Below are positions 50,492 through 59,410 of a stretch of DNA of 64,000 nt, piece after piece; the stretch's first letter is position 1, and the number at the start of each line of letters is the position of its first letter. This DNA comes from an uncultured Lachnospiraceae bacterium. Its GTDB lineage: Bacteria; Bacillota; Clostridia; Lachnospirales; Lachnospiraceae. The notes beneath the pieces were generated by a model, which worked only from the letters and a program-made list of their open reading frames with translations, was not told the DNA's origin and did no database searches. Location: positions 62,001-126,000 of the forward strand of contig CAJUAE010000001.1 in assembly GCA_910583965.1 (NCBI GenBank). Direction: 5' to 3'. Both the position numbers and the translations under genes were made by a program.

Positions 50492-52162
50492 ATGAAAAGT
50501 GATAATGTAAAAAGGGGAATGCAGCAGGCGCCACATAGAAGTCTGTTTCACGCATTAGGATTTACGGAAGAAGAAATGCAGAAACCTATGGTTGGCATTG
50601 TCAGTTCTTATAATGAAATTGTGCCGGGACATATGAATTTGGATAAAATTGTAAACGCTGTGAAACTTGGCGTGGCAGAAGCGGGCGGTGTTCCGGTTGT
50701 TTTTCCGGCGATTGCAGTCTGTGACGGAATTGCCATGGGACACATTGGTATGAAGTATTCTCTTGTCACAAGAGACTTGATAGCGGATTCTACGGAATGT
50801 ATGGCTTTGGCACATCAGTTTGATGCGCTTGTTATGGTGCCAAACTGTGACAAGAATGTTCCTGGTTTGCTAATGGCAGCAGCGCGCATCAATGTGCCGA
50901 CAGTATTTGTGTCTGGTGGCCCAATGCTTGCAGGGCATGTAAAGGGACAAAAACGTAGTCTTTCTTCCATGTTTGAGGCAGTGGGTTCTTATGCGGCAGG
51001 TACGATGACGGAGGAAGATGTCTGTGAGTTTGAACAGAAGGCATGTCCTACATGTGGTTCTTGCTCAGGCATGTATACAGCCAATTCTATGAATTGTTTG
51101 ACAGAGGCGCTTGGTATGGGATTACAGGGAAATGGAACCATTCCAGCGGTGTATTCAGAGAGAATTAAATTGGCAAAACATGCTGGTATGGCAGTGATGG
51201 AATTGTTTAAGAAAAATATTTGTCCGCGTGATATTATGACAAAAGAAGCGATTATCAATGCGCTTACTGTTGATATGGCGCTTGGGTGCTCCACCAATTC
51301 AATGCTTCATCTACCAGCAATTGCACATGAGATTGGTTTTGATTTTGACATTTCTTACGCGAATGAAATCAGTGCGAAAACACCAAATCTTTGTCATCTT
51401 GCGCCAGCAGGACCTACTTATATGGAAGACTTGAACGAAGCAGGTGGTGTGTATGCAGTGATGAATGCTTTATCAGAGCTGGAACTTTTAAATGAAAATT
51501 GCATGACTGTGACAGGCAAAACAATCGGTGAGAATATTAAAGGCGTTCAGAATAAAAACCCTGAGGTTATAAGACCACTTGACAATCCATATAGCAAAAC
51601 AGGAGGACTTGCTGTGCTGAAGGGGAATCTTGCACCTGATGGAAGTGTTGTAAAACGTTCTGCAGTTGCACCAGAGATGCTTGTGCATGAAGGGCCAGCA
51701 CGTGTTTTTGAGTGTGAGGAAGACGCGATTGAGGCAATCAAAGGTGGAAAAATTGTTGCAGGAGATGTTGTGGTGATTCGTTATGAGGGGCCTAAAGGCG
51801 GTCCTGGTATGCGTGAGATGTTGAATCCTACATCGGCGATTGCAGGAATGGGACTTGGTTCTACGGTAGCACTGATTACAGATGGTCGTTTTTCTGGTGC
51901 ATCGCGGGGAGCTTCGATTGGGCATGTGTCGCCAGAGGCTGCGGTGTGTGGACCGATTGCACTAGTTGAGGAGGGAGATATTATTTCTATCAACATTACA
52001 GAGTGCACTTTAAATGTCAAGGTATCTGATGAGGAGTTGGCAAAACGTCGTGCAAATTGGCAGCCAAGAGAACCAAAGATTACAACGGGTTATCTTGCAA
52101 GATACCGCGAACTTGTCACAAGTGGCAATCGGGGAGCGATATTGGAGCTTCCTAGGAAATAA
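50492..52162 (+). CDS. ilvD: Dihydroxy-acid dehydratase
   Basis: This Fe-S enzyme of valine, isoleucine and pantothenate synthesis dehydrates 2,3-dihydroxy acids. Cluster cysteines lie in PNCDKNVPGLLMA (about 122) and ACPTCGSCSGMYTANSMNCL (about 190). Also diagnostic are GCSTNSMLHLPAIAHE and the C-terminal TDGRFSGASRGASIGHVSPEA. The start is two bases after the leuB stop with a GGGG ribosome site inside leuB, so the genes are coupled. Confidence 0.96.
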   Translation: MKSDNVKRGMQQAPHRSLFHALGFTEEEMQKPMVGIVSSYNEIVPGHMNLDKIVNAVKLGVAEAGGVPVVFPAIAVCDGIAMGHIGMKYSLVTRDLIADSTECMALAHQFDALVMVPNCDKNVPGLLMAAARINVPTVFVSGGPMLAGHVKGQKRSLSSMFEAVGSYAAGTMTEEDVCEFEQKACPTCGSCSGMYTANSMNCLTEALGMGLQGNGTIPAVYSERIKLAKHAGMAVMELFKKNICPRDIMTKEAIINALTVDMALGCSTNSMLHLPAIAHEIGFDFDISYANEISAKTPNLCHLAPAGPTYMEDLNEAGGVYAVMNALSELELLNENCMTVTGKTIGENIKGVQNKNPEVIRPLDNPYSKTGGLAVLKGNLAPDGSVVKRSAVAPEMLVHEGPARVFECEEDAIEAIKGGKIVAGDVVVIRYEGPKGGPGMREMLNPTSAIAGMGLGSTVALITDGRFSGASRGASIGHVSPEAAVCGPIALVEEGDIISINITECTLNVKVSDEELAKRRANWQPREPKITTGYLARYRELVTSGNRGAILELPRK

Positions 52163-52205
52163 CTGAGAAAATAACAATGTTTATATGACCAAAGGAGATT
52201 AAAAT

Positions 52206-53885
52206 ATGCAGTTAACAGGTTCACAAATTGTTATTGAATGTTTGAAAGAGCAGGGGGTTGATACCGTATTTGGTTATCCTGGTGGAACAATCCTGAATAT
52301 TTATGATGAATTATATAAGCACAGTGATGAGATTACACATATTCTTACTTCTCATGAACAAGGCGCTTCTCATGCGGCTGACGGGTATGCGCGTGCAACG
52401 GGAAAGGTTGGAGTTTGTCTTGCGACAAGTGGTCCAGGAGCGACCAACCTTGTAACAGGGATTGCAACAGCTTACATGGATTCTGTTCCATTAGTGGCAA
52501 TTACAGCCAATGTAAATTTGCCATTGCTTGGAAAGGATACTTTTCAGGAGGTTGATATTGCAGGCGTGACAATGCCAATCACAAAACATGGATATATTGT
52601 AAAAGATGTCACAAAACTTGCAGAGACCATCAGACGTGCATTTAAGATAGCAAAATCAGGAAGACCAGGACCAGTATTGGTTGATATTACTAAGGATGTA
52701 ACAGCAAATAAATGTGAATTTATTCCAATAAAACCAGAACCACCAGTGATTGTTAATTCATATACTGAAAATGATATTGATGTGGCACTTGATTTGATTA
52801 AAGCTGCGAAAAAACCTTATATTTATCTTGGCGGAGGTGCGATTATCTCTGGTGCATCGCGAGAAGTCAAGGAATTTGCTGAGAAAATACAAGCACCTGT
52901 GTGTGATACATTGATGGGAAAAGGCGCTTTTGATGGGAAAAGTACTCTTTACACAGGCATGATTGGTATGCATGGTACTAAGACGTCAAATTATGGTGTC
53001 AGTCAGTGTGATTTGCTGATAGCGCTTGGAGCACGTTTTTCTGATCGTGTAGTGGGAAATCCAAAGAAGTTTGCAGAGAATGCAAAAATTTTACATATTG
53101 ATATTGACGCTGCAGAAATTAATAAAAATATTAAGACAGATGCCTCTGTTATTGGAGATTTAAAAACTGTTTTAAAAGAGCTAAATAGTAAGCTTGAGCA
53201 GCAGAATCATGATGCGTGGATTGCAGAGATAAAAGAATTGAAAGAAAAATATCCATTGCGATATGAATCAGATAAACTTACGTGTCCTTATATCATTGAA
53301 GAATTGGATAGAGTTACAGATGGAAAAGCAATTGTATCTACTGATGTAGGACAACATCAAATGTGGGCGGCGCAATATTATCGATATACAGAGCCACGAA
53401 CATTCCTTTCGTCTGGTGGACTTGGAACAATGGGATATGGACTGGGTGCTTGTATTGGTGCAAAGGTTGGAAGACCAGATAAAATTTGTGTCAATATTGC
53501 CGGAGATGGCTGTTTTCGTATGAATATGAATGAGTTGGCAACGGCAAGCCGCTATAATATTCCTATTATTCAGATTATTATCAATAATCATGTGCTGGGA
53601 ATGGTTCGTCAGTGGCAGACATTGTTCTATGAGAAGCGATACTCGCAAACAATTTTAACAGATAAAGTAGATTTTGTGAAAGTTTCTGAAGGGCTTGGTT
53701 GCGAGGCAATTCGTGTCACAAAGTGTGAGGAGGTAGGACCTGCTCTTGAAAAGGCAATTTCTCTGCAAAAGCCAGTTGTAATTGAGTGTGTCATTGAAGA
53801 AGATGACAAGGTATTTCCTATGGTTCCAGCAGGAGCAGCAATCAGTGAGGCATTTGACGCAGAGGATTTAAAGCAGCGCCAATAG
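52206..53885 (+). CDS. ilvB: Acetolactate synthase, large (catalytic) subunit
   Basis: This ThDP- and FAD-dependent enzyme condenses pyruvate with pyruvate or 2-oxobutyrate. It shows GYPGGTILNIYDELY, HEQGASHAADGYARATGK (the activating Glu, about 48), TSGPGATNLVTGIATAYMDS and the ThDP motif GDGCFRMNMNELATA...NNHVLGM. The 559 residues match IlvB. The regulatory subunit gene ilvN does not follow, so feedback control must come from elsewhere or be absent. AAAGGAG precedes the ATG. Confidence 0.95.
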   Translation: MQLTGSQIVIECLKEQGVDTVFGYPGGTILNIYDELYKHSDEITHILTSHEQGASHAADGYARATGKVGVCLATSGPGATNLVTGIATAYMDSVPLVAITANVNLPLLGKDTFQEVDIAGVTMPITKHGYIVKDVTKLAETIRRAFKIAKSGRPGPVLVDITKDVTANKCEFIPIKPEPPVIVNSYTENDIDVALDLIKAAKKPYIYLGGGAIISGASREVKEFAEKIQAPVCDTLMGKGAFDGKSTLYTGMIGMHGTKTSNYGVSQCDLLIALGARFSDRVVGNPKKFAENAKILHIDIDAAEINKNIKTDASVIGDLKTVLKELNSKLEQQNHDAWIAEIKELKEKYPLRYESDKLTCPYIIEELDRVTDGKAIVSTDVGQHQMWAAQYYRYTEPRTFLSSGGLGTMGYGLGACIGAKVGRPDKICVNIAGDGCFRMNMNELATASRYNIPIIQIIINNHVLGMVRQWQTLFYEKRYSQTILTDKVDFVKVSEGLGCEAIRVTKCEEVGPALEKAISLQKPVVIECVIEEDDKVFPMVPAGAAISEAFDAEDLKQRQ

Positions 53886-53905
53886 AATTTTTGTAATAAG
53901 GTACT

Positions 53906-55396
53906 ATGAGAAAAATTTTATTAGGTTTTATTAGAGTGATAGGTGTGATGGCAGTGCTGGGAGTTGGTGCTGTCATCGCATTGGACCAATATTATCAAAA
54001 TGTTTTTCCAATGTTTGTGATTATAAATGGTGTATATTGTACGGGTATGACAGTGGAGAAAGTGACGGATATTCTAGATGATTCTTATGATTTGCATGCT
54101 GACAAAATTACAGTGCGCACAGTAGATGGTGTAATGCATGAACTTCCGCTTGACGAGTATGGAGTGACAATATCTTATAAACCAGCAGTTAAGAAATATA
54201 TGCAACAGTGTAAATCGCAACCATTTCAATGGTTGGAGAATTGTTTAGTGTATTGGTTTAAACTAAAACCTCCGCAAATATATGATTTTTTGCATGCAAC
54301 AGTGTATCCCACTTATTATTGTAATATGACTGTAATGATAGCAAAGTTGAATGAAATAGCATGGCTTAATGACAATTTATATAATGATGAAAATACTATT
54401 TCCATTGTAAAGAGCATTAAAGAAGGATATGTTCTTGTAGATGAAACAAAGGATTTACTTTTAAAGGAAAATGCAGTAGAATTGATCTGTGCTGAGATTG
54501 TTAATCAATTAACAGACAAGGAAGAAATATCATTTTCAAATATTTTAATTGATTTGTCAGCTAGAGAAAATAAGGAAAAGTGCTACAAAAGTGTTCCTCA
54601 TACAAAAGAGATGAAGGATATGTTTGCAAAATGGAAAGGCATTAGCGAATTTCAGGACTTCCATTTGACGTATCAATTTGGTGATTGTGAGGAAGTTATT
54701 GACGAGGCAGTAGTTGCAGATTGGATGATGCTGGACGAGGAAAGCGAAATTGTGTTTGATGAACAGAATCGCCCAGTACTTGATGAGACACTTATCAAGG
54801 AATATGTGGCATATTTGGCATCAACCTATAATACAGTAGGAATAGAGCGTAATTTTAAGGCGACAAGAGGCGATATTGTGAAAGTGTCTGGCGGAGAGTA
54901 TGGCAATGAGATTGACGAGAAAGCAGAATATGAATTTTTGTTAAGTGCGTTTCTCAATAAAGAAAGCGGAATACGAACACCACAGTATTTGTCTGAGGCA
55001 TGGGAAAAAGGCGTTGATGATATTGGGGATACATATGTCGAGGTTGACATGGGTAATCAGCATATGTATTATTATGTAGATGGCGAGATTGTTATTGATA
55101 CGCCAATCGTTACAGGAAATATTACGCAGAGATGGGGAACGCCTTCCAAAGTTTGCTCTGTGTATTTTAAACAGAAAAATAGAATACTTAGAGGTGCCAA
55201 TTATGCGACGCCTGTCAAGTACTGGATGGCGGTTGATGGTCATATTGGGATTCATGACGCTACTTGGCGCAAGGAATTTGGAGGCGAGATTTATCAGACA
55301 GATGGTTCTCATGGCTGCATTAATACACCGCTTGAAATAATGACAGAGTTATATGATAATGTGAAAATTGGTACACCTGTTATTATGTTTTATTGA
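53906..55396 (+). CDS. L,D-transpeptidase (YkuD) with peptidoglycan-binding-type domains
   Basis: An N-terminal membrane anchor (LGFIRVIGVMAVLGVGAVIAL) is followed by a roughly 300-residue extracytoplasmic region of the PG-binding-4 type (GMTVEKVTDILDDSYDLH, then FKATRGDIVKVSGGEYG) and a C-terminal YkuD domain (about 370-496). The catalytic motif HDATWRK...DGSHGCINTP is intact, with the nucleophile Cys and upstream His. It should form 3-3 cross-links or attach proteins in peptidoglycan. It lies 20 bases behind ilvB, but has its own role; a run-on transcript is possible. The ribosome site is weak (AAGG). Confidence 0.9.
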   Translation: MRKILLGFIRVIGVMAVLGVGAVIALDQYYQNVFPMFVIINGVYCTGMTVEKVTDILDDSYDLHADKITVRTVDGVMHELPLDEYGVTISYKPAVKKYMQQCKSQPFQWLENCLVYWFKLKPPQIYDFLHATVYPTYYCNMTVMIAKLNEIAWLNDNLYNDENTISIVKSIKEGYVLVDETKDLLLKENAVELICAEIVNQLTDKEEISFSNILIDLSARENKEKCYKSVPHTKEMKDMFAKWKGISEFQDFHLTYQFGDCEEVIDEAVVADWMMLDEESEIVFDEQNRPVLDETLIKEYVAYLASTYNTVGIERNFKATRGDIVKVSGGEYGNEIDEKAEYEFLLSAFLNKESGIRTPQYLSEAWEKGVDDIGDTYVEVDMGNQHMYYYVDGEIVIDTPIVTGNITQRWGTPSKVCSVYFKQKNRILRGANYATPVKYWMAVDGHIGIHDATWRKEFGGEIYQTDGSHGCINTPLEIMTELYDNVKIGTPVIMFY

Positions 55397-55561
55397 TGCT
55401 TTGAGAAGATGAATCAATAGACAATAAATCGTGTCTGTTTGGTATTATGACAAAGATCAACATTTTTATCGTTTAAAATGTTGTTGATATAGATTTAAGA
55501 CAGTTATACTACTTAATAAAAGCATATGTCGAATTGTAAAGAAATTAGGAGGAGTTAGAAA

Positions 55562-56644
55562 ATGTCTAGAGTGTACAATTTTTCAGCAGGTCCCGCAGTT
55601 TTACCTGAAGAAGTTCTTAAAGAAGCTGCAGATGAAATGTTAGATTATAAAGGAACTGGTATGTCTGTGATGGAGATGAGTCATCGTTCCAAGGCTTACG
55701 ATAAAATTATCAAAGAAGCTGAAGCAGATTTGAGAGAACTTATGAATATTCCTGACAATTATAAGGTGCTGTTTTTGCAAGGAGGCGCGAGTCAGCAGTT
55801 TGCTATGATTCCTATGAATCTTATGAAAAATGGTGTCGCAGACTATATTGTGACTGGTCAGTGGGCGAAAAAGGCGTATCAAGAGGCATGTCTTTTTGGC
55901 AAGGCGAATAAGATTGCATCAAGTGAGGATCAGACATTCTCTTATATACCAGATTGTTCTGATTTACCAATTTCTGAGGATGCAGACTATGTATATATCT
56001 GTGAAAATAATACAATTTATGGTACAAAGTTCAAGACATTGCCAGACACAAAGGGAAAAACACTTGTGGCAGATGTATCTTCATGTTTCCTGTCAGAGCC
56101 AGTGGATGTTACAAAATATGGAGTTATTTATGGTGGTGTTCAGAAAAATATTGGGCCGGCTGGTGTTGTGATTGTAATTATCAGGGAAGATTTAATTACG
56201 GATGATGTTCTTCCAGGAACCCCAACCATGTTAAAGTACAAAACACATGCAGATAATGATTCGCTCTACAATACACCGCCTGCGTATGGCATCTATATCT
56301 GCGGAAAAGTATTCAAGTGGCTTAAAAAGCAGGGTGGACTTGAGAAGATGAAGGAGTACAATGAGAAAAAAGCGAAGATTCTCTATGATTTTCTTGATGA
56401 GAGTAAGCTTTTTCATGGAACAGTTAGAAAAGAGGACCGCTCTTTAATGAATGTTCCGTTTGTGACAGGCAGTGAAGAACTGGATGCGAAGTTTGTTAAA
56501 GAAGCGAAAGAGGCAGGATTTGAGAATCTAAAAGGTCACAGGACGGTTGGTGGAATGCGTGCAAGTATCTATAACGCAATGCCAATTGAAGGTGTAGAGA
56601 AGCTTGTGGAGTTTATGAAAAAATTTGAGGAGGAGAACCGATAA
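55562..56644 (+). CDS. serC: Phosphoserine aminotransferase
   Basis: This PLP enzyme makes 3-phosphoserine from 3-phosphohydroxypyruvate and glutamate. It begins RVYNFSAGPAVLPEEVLKEA and has GTGMSVMEMSHRSKAY, LFLQGGASQQFAM and the Schiff-base Lys in YGGVQKNIGPAGV (about 194). The 360-residue length is normal. GGAGG precedes the ATG. The stop overlaps the serA start (TAATG). Upstream are a TATACT -10 near 55507 and an inverted repeat AACATTTT/AAAATGTT near 55459-55482 that could be an operator. Confidence 0.95.
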   Translation: MSRVYNFSAGPAVLPEEVLKEAADEMLDYKGTGMSVMEMSHRSKAYDKIIKEAEADLRELMNIPDNYKVLFLQGGASQQFAMIPMNLMKNGVADYIVTGQWAKKAYQEACLFGKANKIASSEDQTFSYIPDCSDLPISEDADYVYICENNTIYGTKFKTLPDTKGKTLVADVSSCFLSEPVDVTKYGVIYGGVQKNIGPAGVVIVIIREDLITDDVLPGTPTMLKYKTHADNDSLYNTPPAYGIYICGKVFKWLKKQGGLEKMKEYNEKKAKILYDFLDESKLFHGTVRKEDRSLMNVPFVTGSEELDAKFVKEAKEAGFENLKGHRTVGGMRASIYNAMPIEGVEKLVEFMKKFEEENR

Positions 56645-57807
56645 TGTATCAATATAAATGCCTGAATCCTATTTCAGATATAGGTTTATCAAGATTTACA
56701 GAGAATTACCAGACAACAGATGACATTACACAGGCAGAGGGAGTGCTTGTCAGAAGTGCATCAATGCATGAGATGGAACTTCCAAAGACACTTCTTGCAG
56801 TTGCAAGAGCTGGCGCAGGAGTGAACAATATTCCGCTTGACAAGTGTGCAGAACAGGGAATTGTTGTGTTTAATACACCTGGGGCCAATGCAAATGGAGT
56901 GAAAGAGCTTGTGTTTGCTGGTATGCTTCTTGCGTCGAGAGATATTATTGGAGGAATTGACTGGGTAAAAGCTAATGCGAGTTCTGAGACTGTTGCAAAG
57001 GATGCAGAAAAGGAGAAAAAGAACTTTGCAGGGACAGAAATTCAAGGTAAAAAATTGGGTATCATCGGTCTTGGTGCGATTGGTATTCGTGTGGCAAATG
57101 CAGCAGTAGCGCTTGGAATGGATGTTTATGGATATGATCCATATCTTTCAGTAGATGCTGCGTTAAAGATTTCCCGTGAAGTGAAACATGTTGTTAATGT
57201 AGACGACATTTATGCAAACTGTGATTTTATTACGATTCATGTACCACTAATGGATGCGACCAAAGGAATGATTAATGCTGCTGCCATTGCAAAGATGAAA
57301 TCGGGTGTAATTGTGTTAAACTTTGCAAGAGATTTGCTTGTCAATGAGAAGGATATGATTTCTGCACTGGAGTCAGGAAAGGTTAGAAAGTATATATCAG
57401 ACTTTCCAAATCCGACGACAGCGGGGCAGAAGGGGTGCATTGTTATTCCACATCTTGGCGCTTCTACAGAGGAATCCGAAGATAACTGTGCTGTGATGGC
57501 AGTGGATGAATTGAAAGATTATCTTGAGAATGGCAATATTAGAAACAGCGTTAATTATCCTACATGTGATATGGGTGTGTGCAATAATATTGGAAGGGTG
57601 GCAATATTGCACAAGAATATTGCAAATATGATTACACAATTCACGGCTGCTTTTGGTGCATCAGGAATTAATATCAGTGATATGACGAATAAGTCAAGAG
57701 GAGAGTATGCCTATACGCTAATGGATATTGAGAAACCTGCAGATGAAAAGATTCTTGAGCAGTTAAATCATATTGATGGCGTGTTCCGTGTACGTATTGT
57801 AAAGTAA
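56644..57807 (+). CDS. serA: D-3-phosphoglycerate dehydrogenase
   Basis: This enzyme commits 3-phosphoglycerate to serine synthesis with NAD+. It shows VARAGAGVNNIPLDKC, the Rossmann motif GLGAIGIRVANAAVALGM (about 140), DFITIHVPLMDATKGM and the active-site His in PHLGASTEESEDNCA (about 270). The last 70 residues are a short ACT domain (GASGINISDMTNKSRGEYAY), so serine feedback is possible. This 387-residue form is usual in Clostridia. It is translated with serC. Confidence 0.95.
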   Translation: MYQYKCLNPISDIGLSRFTENYQTTDDITQAEGVLVRSASMHEMELPKTLLAVARAGAGVNNIPLDKCAEQGIVVFNTPGANANGVKELVFAGMLLASRDIIGGIDWVKANASSETVAKDAEKEKKNFAGTEIQGKKLGIIGLGAIGIRVANAAVALGMDVYGYDPYLSVDAALKISREVKHVVNVDDIYANCDFITIHVPLMDATKGMINAAAIAKMKSGVIVLNFARDLLVNEKDMISALESGKVRKYISDFPNPTTAGQKGCIVIPHLGASTEESEDNCAVMAVDELKDYLENGNIRNSVNYPTCDMGVCNNIGRVAILHKNIANMITQFTAAFGASGINISDMTNKSRGEYAYTLMDIEKPADEKILEQLNHIDGVFRVRIVK

Positions 57808-57821
57808 AGGTGGAACGAGTT

Positions 57822-57874
57822 CAAAAATTGTGCGAATAGGAAAAATTTAGTTTTCCCTATTCGCACAATTTTTG
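57822..57874 (+). terminator. Perfect 19-bp terminator of serCA
   Basis: CAAAAATTGTGCGAATAGG and CCTATTCGCACAATTTTTG are exact reverse complements, with AAAA/TTTT extending toward the loop. The stem starts 14 bases after the serA stop. Confidence 0.9.
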
Positions 57875-58021
57875 CAATTAATAAATATTATATAAGTGTT
57901 CTATTAAATACAATCATACAGACAAAGAATTTGTAATATATTAGTAATATTTTTGGACGTAAAATGCATCTTTAATGCACGACAAATTGTAAAATATATA
58001 GACAAAGTATTGGGAAAAGAG

Positions 58022-58050
58022 TTGACAAGATGAAATAAGTATGTAATAAT
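58022..58050 (+). promoter_or_regulatory. Orphan consensus-like promoter
   Basis: TTGACA, 17 bases, AATAAT (or 16 bases, TAATAA). No plus-strand gene follows before the terminator at 58235; the next gene is on the opposite strand. See the candidate small RNA. Confidence 0.5.
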
Positions 58051-58056
58051 TTCTTT

Positions 58057-58272
58057 ATAGAAACAACAGTACACTAAAATAAAGATATTCGGATTCTTTT
58101 AGAAAGTTTTATTTATGTGAATTTTTAGTTGTGTAAAAAGGGATGGCTTCTCGGAAGCAAATAAGGGGAAATTATTATAGAGTGTTTTAATGTGTAAATA
58201 TAGCTTTTAGAGAGGAATCAAGTGTAAAAGGAACAGTACAAAAAAAGGATGTGTACATCCTTTTTTTGTACT
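58057..58272 (+). ncRNA. Candidate small RNA, about 215 nt
   Basis: The stretch is bounded by a good promoter on the left and a strong intrinsic terminator on the right, with no convincing reading frame between (the best is 15 codons from 58142). It lies in the roughly 500-base gap after serA. Part could be untranslated DNA with the terminator belonging only to the minus-strand gene at 58323. Confidence 0.35.
58235..58272. terminator. Bidirectional 17-bp terminator
   Basis: AGTACAAAAAAAGGATG and CATCCTTTTTTTGTACT, perfect arms around TGTA. The A-run and T-run lie in the stem, so it can end both the minus-strand gene at 58323 and any plus-strand transcript. Confidence 0.85.
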
Positions 58273-58322
58273 TCCATACATATGAGAATACAAAGGATTA
58301 TGTGTTTAAAGTGATGTATATT

Positions 58323-58598
58323 TTAGAATGCATCATGTACATCGCCATATTTAGTCATATTGCCAATTGTATTCTGGAATTTTGTCTCACGACTTACGGT
58401 GACTTGACTTGCCAAATCCATGTATTTGATGAAGATTTCCTCCACTGTCGTATTTTTTTCCTTTGCGATTTCCTCCATGATTGGTTTAAGTTTTTCTAAC
58501 TGAAAAGAAACCTGTGTTTTTTGTGGGTCAAAATCTTTTAATACACGGTCAGCGTACTCATTAATGCGTTCTAATAGATTCTTATCTTCTTCCGTCAT
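58323..58598 (-). CDS. Uncharacterised helical protein, 91 aa
   Basis: The ATG has AGGAAAGGA before it. The product is soluble and helical: TEEDKNLLERINEYADRVLK, then VSFQLEKLKPIMEEIAKEKN and TTVEEIFIKYMDLAS. The SFQLEKLKPIMEEIAKEKNTTVEEIF part has the look of a small DNA-binding or adaptor helix pair. I do not recognise a family. It has its own strong terminator and is transcribed away from the sigma-factor operon. Confidence 0.75.
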   Translation of the reverse strand: MTEEDKNLLERINEYADRVLKDFDPQKTQVSFQLEKLKPIMEEIAKEKNTTVEEIFIKYMDLASQVTVSRETKFQNTIGNMTKYGDVHDAF

Positions 58599-58789
58599 AA
58601 TTTTTGTTTTCCTTTCCTAAATATTAATATCACAAAGAATTTATTTTGAATAATTCTTTCGTAATTACTATAACATAATGTATTTTTATTGTCAAAAGCT
58701 GTTGTTATTTTATTTGATAATAATACAATTGCGTAATATGAATATGGTGTACGCAATTAAAACAACTATTTTATAATTTAGAAAAAATT

Positions 58790-58820
58790 GCAACCAGTTC
58801 CATAAAAATCCTTCTTATAA
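58790..58820 (+). promoter_or_regulatory. Possible ECF-type promoter of the sigma/serpin operon
   Basis: GCAACC followed about 16 bases later by TTCTTAT. ECF sigma factors in Firmicutes commonly recognise an AAC-containing -35 and autoregulate; the -10 here lacks the usual CGT. It lies about 30-60 bases before the sigma-factor start. Confidence 0.35.
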
Positions 58821-58852
58821 AGAAAGGGTTTAAAGATAAAGGAGGTTATCAT

Positions 58853-59410
58853 TTGGAAGATAATGAAATTATTGAATTATTTTGGCAACGTTCGCAGCAG
58901 GCAATTACAGAAACTGACTGTAAATATGGCGGACGGTTGCAAAATTTATCTATGAATATATTACATGATAGAGAAGACGCAGAAGAATGTGTAAATGATA
59001 CATATCATGCGACATGGAATACACTTCCACCAAAGCGTCCTAATTATTTTTTTGCTTATCTGGCAAAACTTACACGTAATTTTTCTTTTGGAAAATATGA
59101 TTATTATCATGCGCAAAAGCGATGTGTGACAGTAGTCGAATTGAGTGAAGAAATTGAAAATTGTATTCCAGCTCCAAATGATTTTGAGCAAAAGATGGAT
59201 AGCGAGGAAATCGGGCGCATTATTAGTGATTTCTTATATCAACAGTCGAAGGAGATGCGAATGATTTTTGTACGCCGTTATTGGTATATGGATTCTGTCA
59301 AGGAAATTTCACAGTTATTCCATGTGAGTGAGAGTAAAGTAAAATCAATTTTGTTTCGTATGAGAAATAAATTGCGAGAACATTTGGAGGAAGGGGGTGT
59401 CCAGCTATGA
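58853..59410 (+). CDS. ECF-type RNA polymerase sigma factor
   Basis: This 185-residue protein has sigma region 2 (NLSMNILHDREDAEECVNDTYHATWNTLPP, about 29-58) and region 4 with its helix-turn-helix (MDSVKEISQLFHVSESKVKSILFRMRNKLREHL, about 146-178). The start is TTG, seven bases after GGAGG. The stop overlaps the next gene (ATGA), whose product is a membrane protein of anti-sigma layout. The two presumably form a signal-responsive pair controlling the serpins that follow. Confidence 0.88.
   Translation: MEDNEIIELFWQRSQQAITETDCKYGGRLQNLSMNILHDREDAEECVNDTYHATWNTLPPKRPNYFFAYLAKLTRNFSFGKYDYYHAQKRCVTVVELSEEIENCIPAPNDFEQKMDSEEIGRIISDFLYQQSKEMRMIFVRRYWYMDSVKEISQLFHVSESKVKSILFRMRNKLREHLEEGGVQL

Noticed and set aside
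57806..57825. AAAGGTGGAACGAG resembling a T-box (GGGTGGNACCGCG)
   Set aside because: It lacks the CCGCG part, lies after serA directly before a terminator, and no specifier stem is present.
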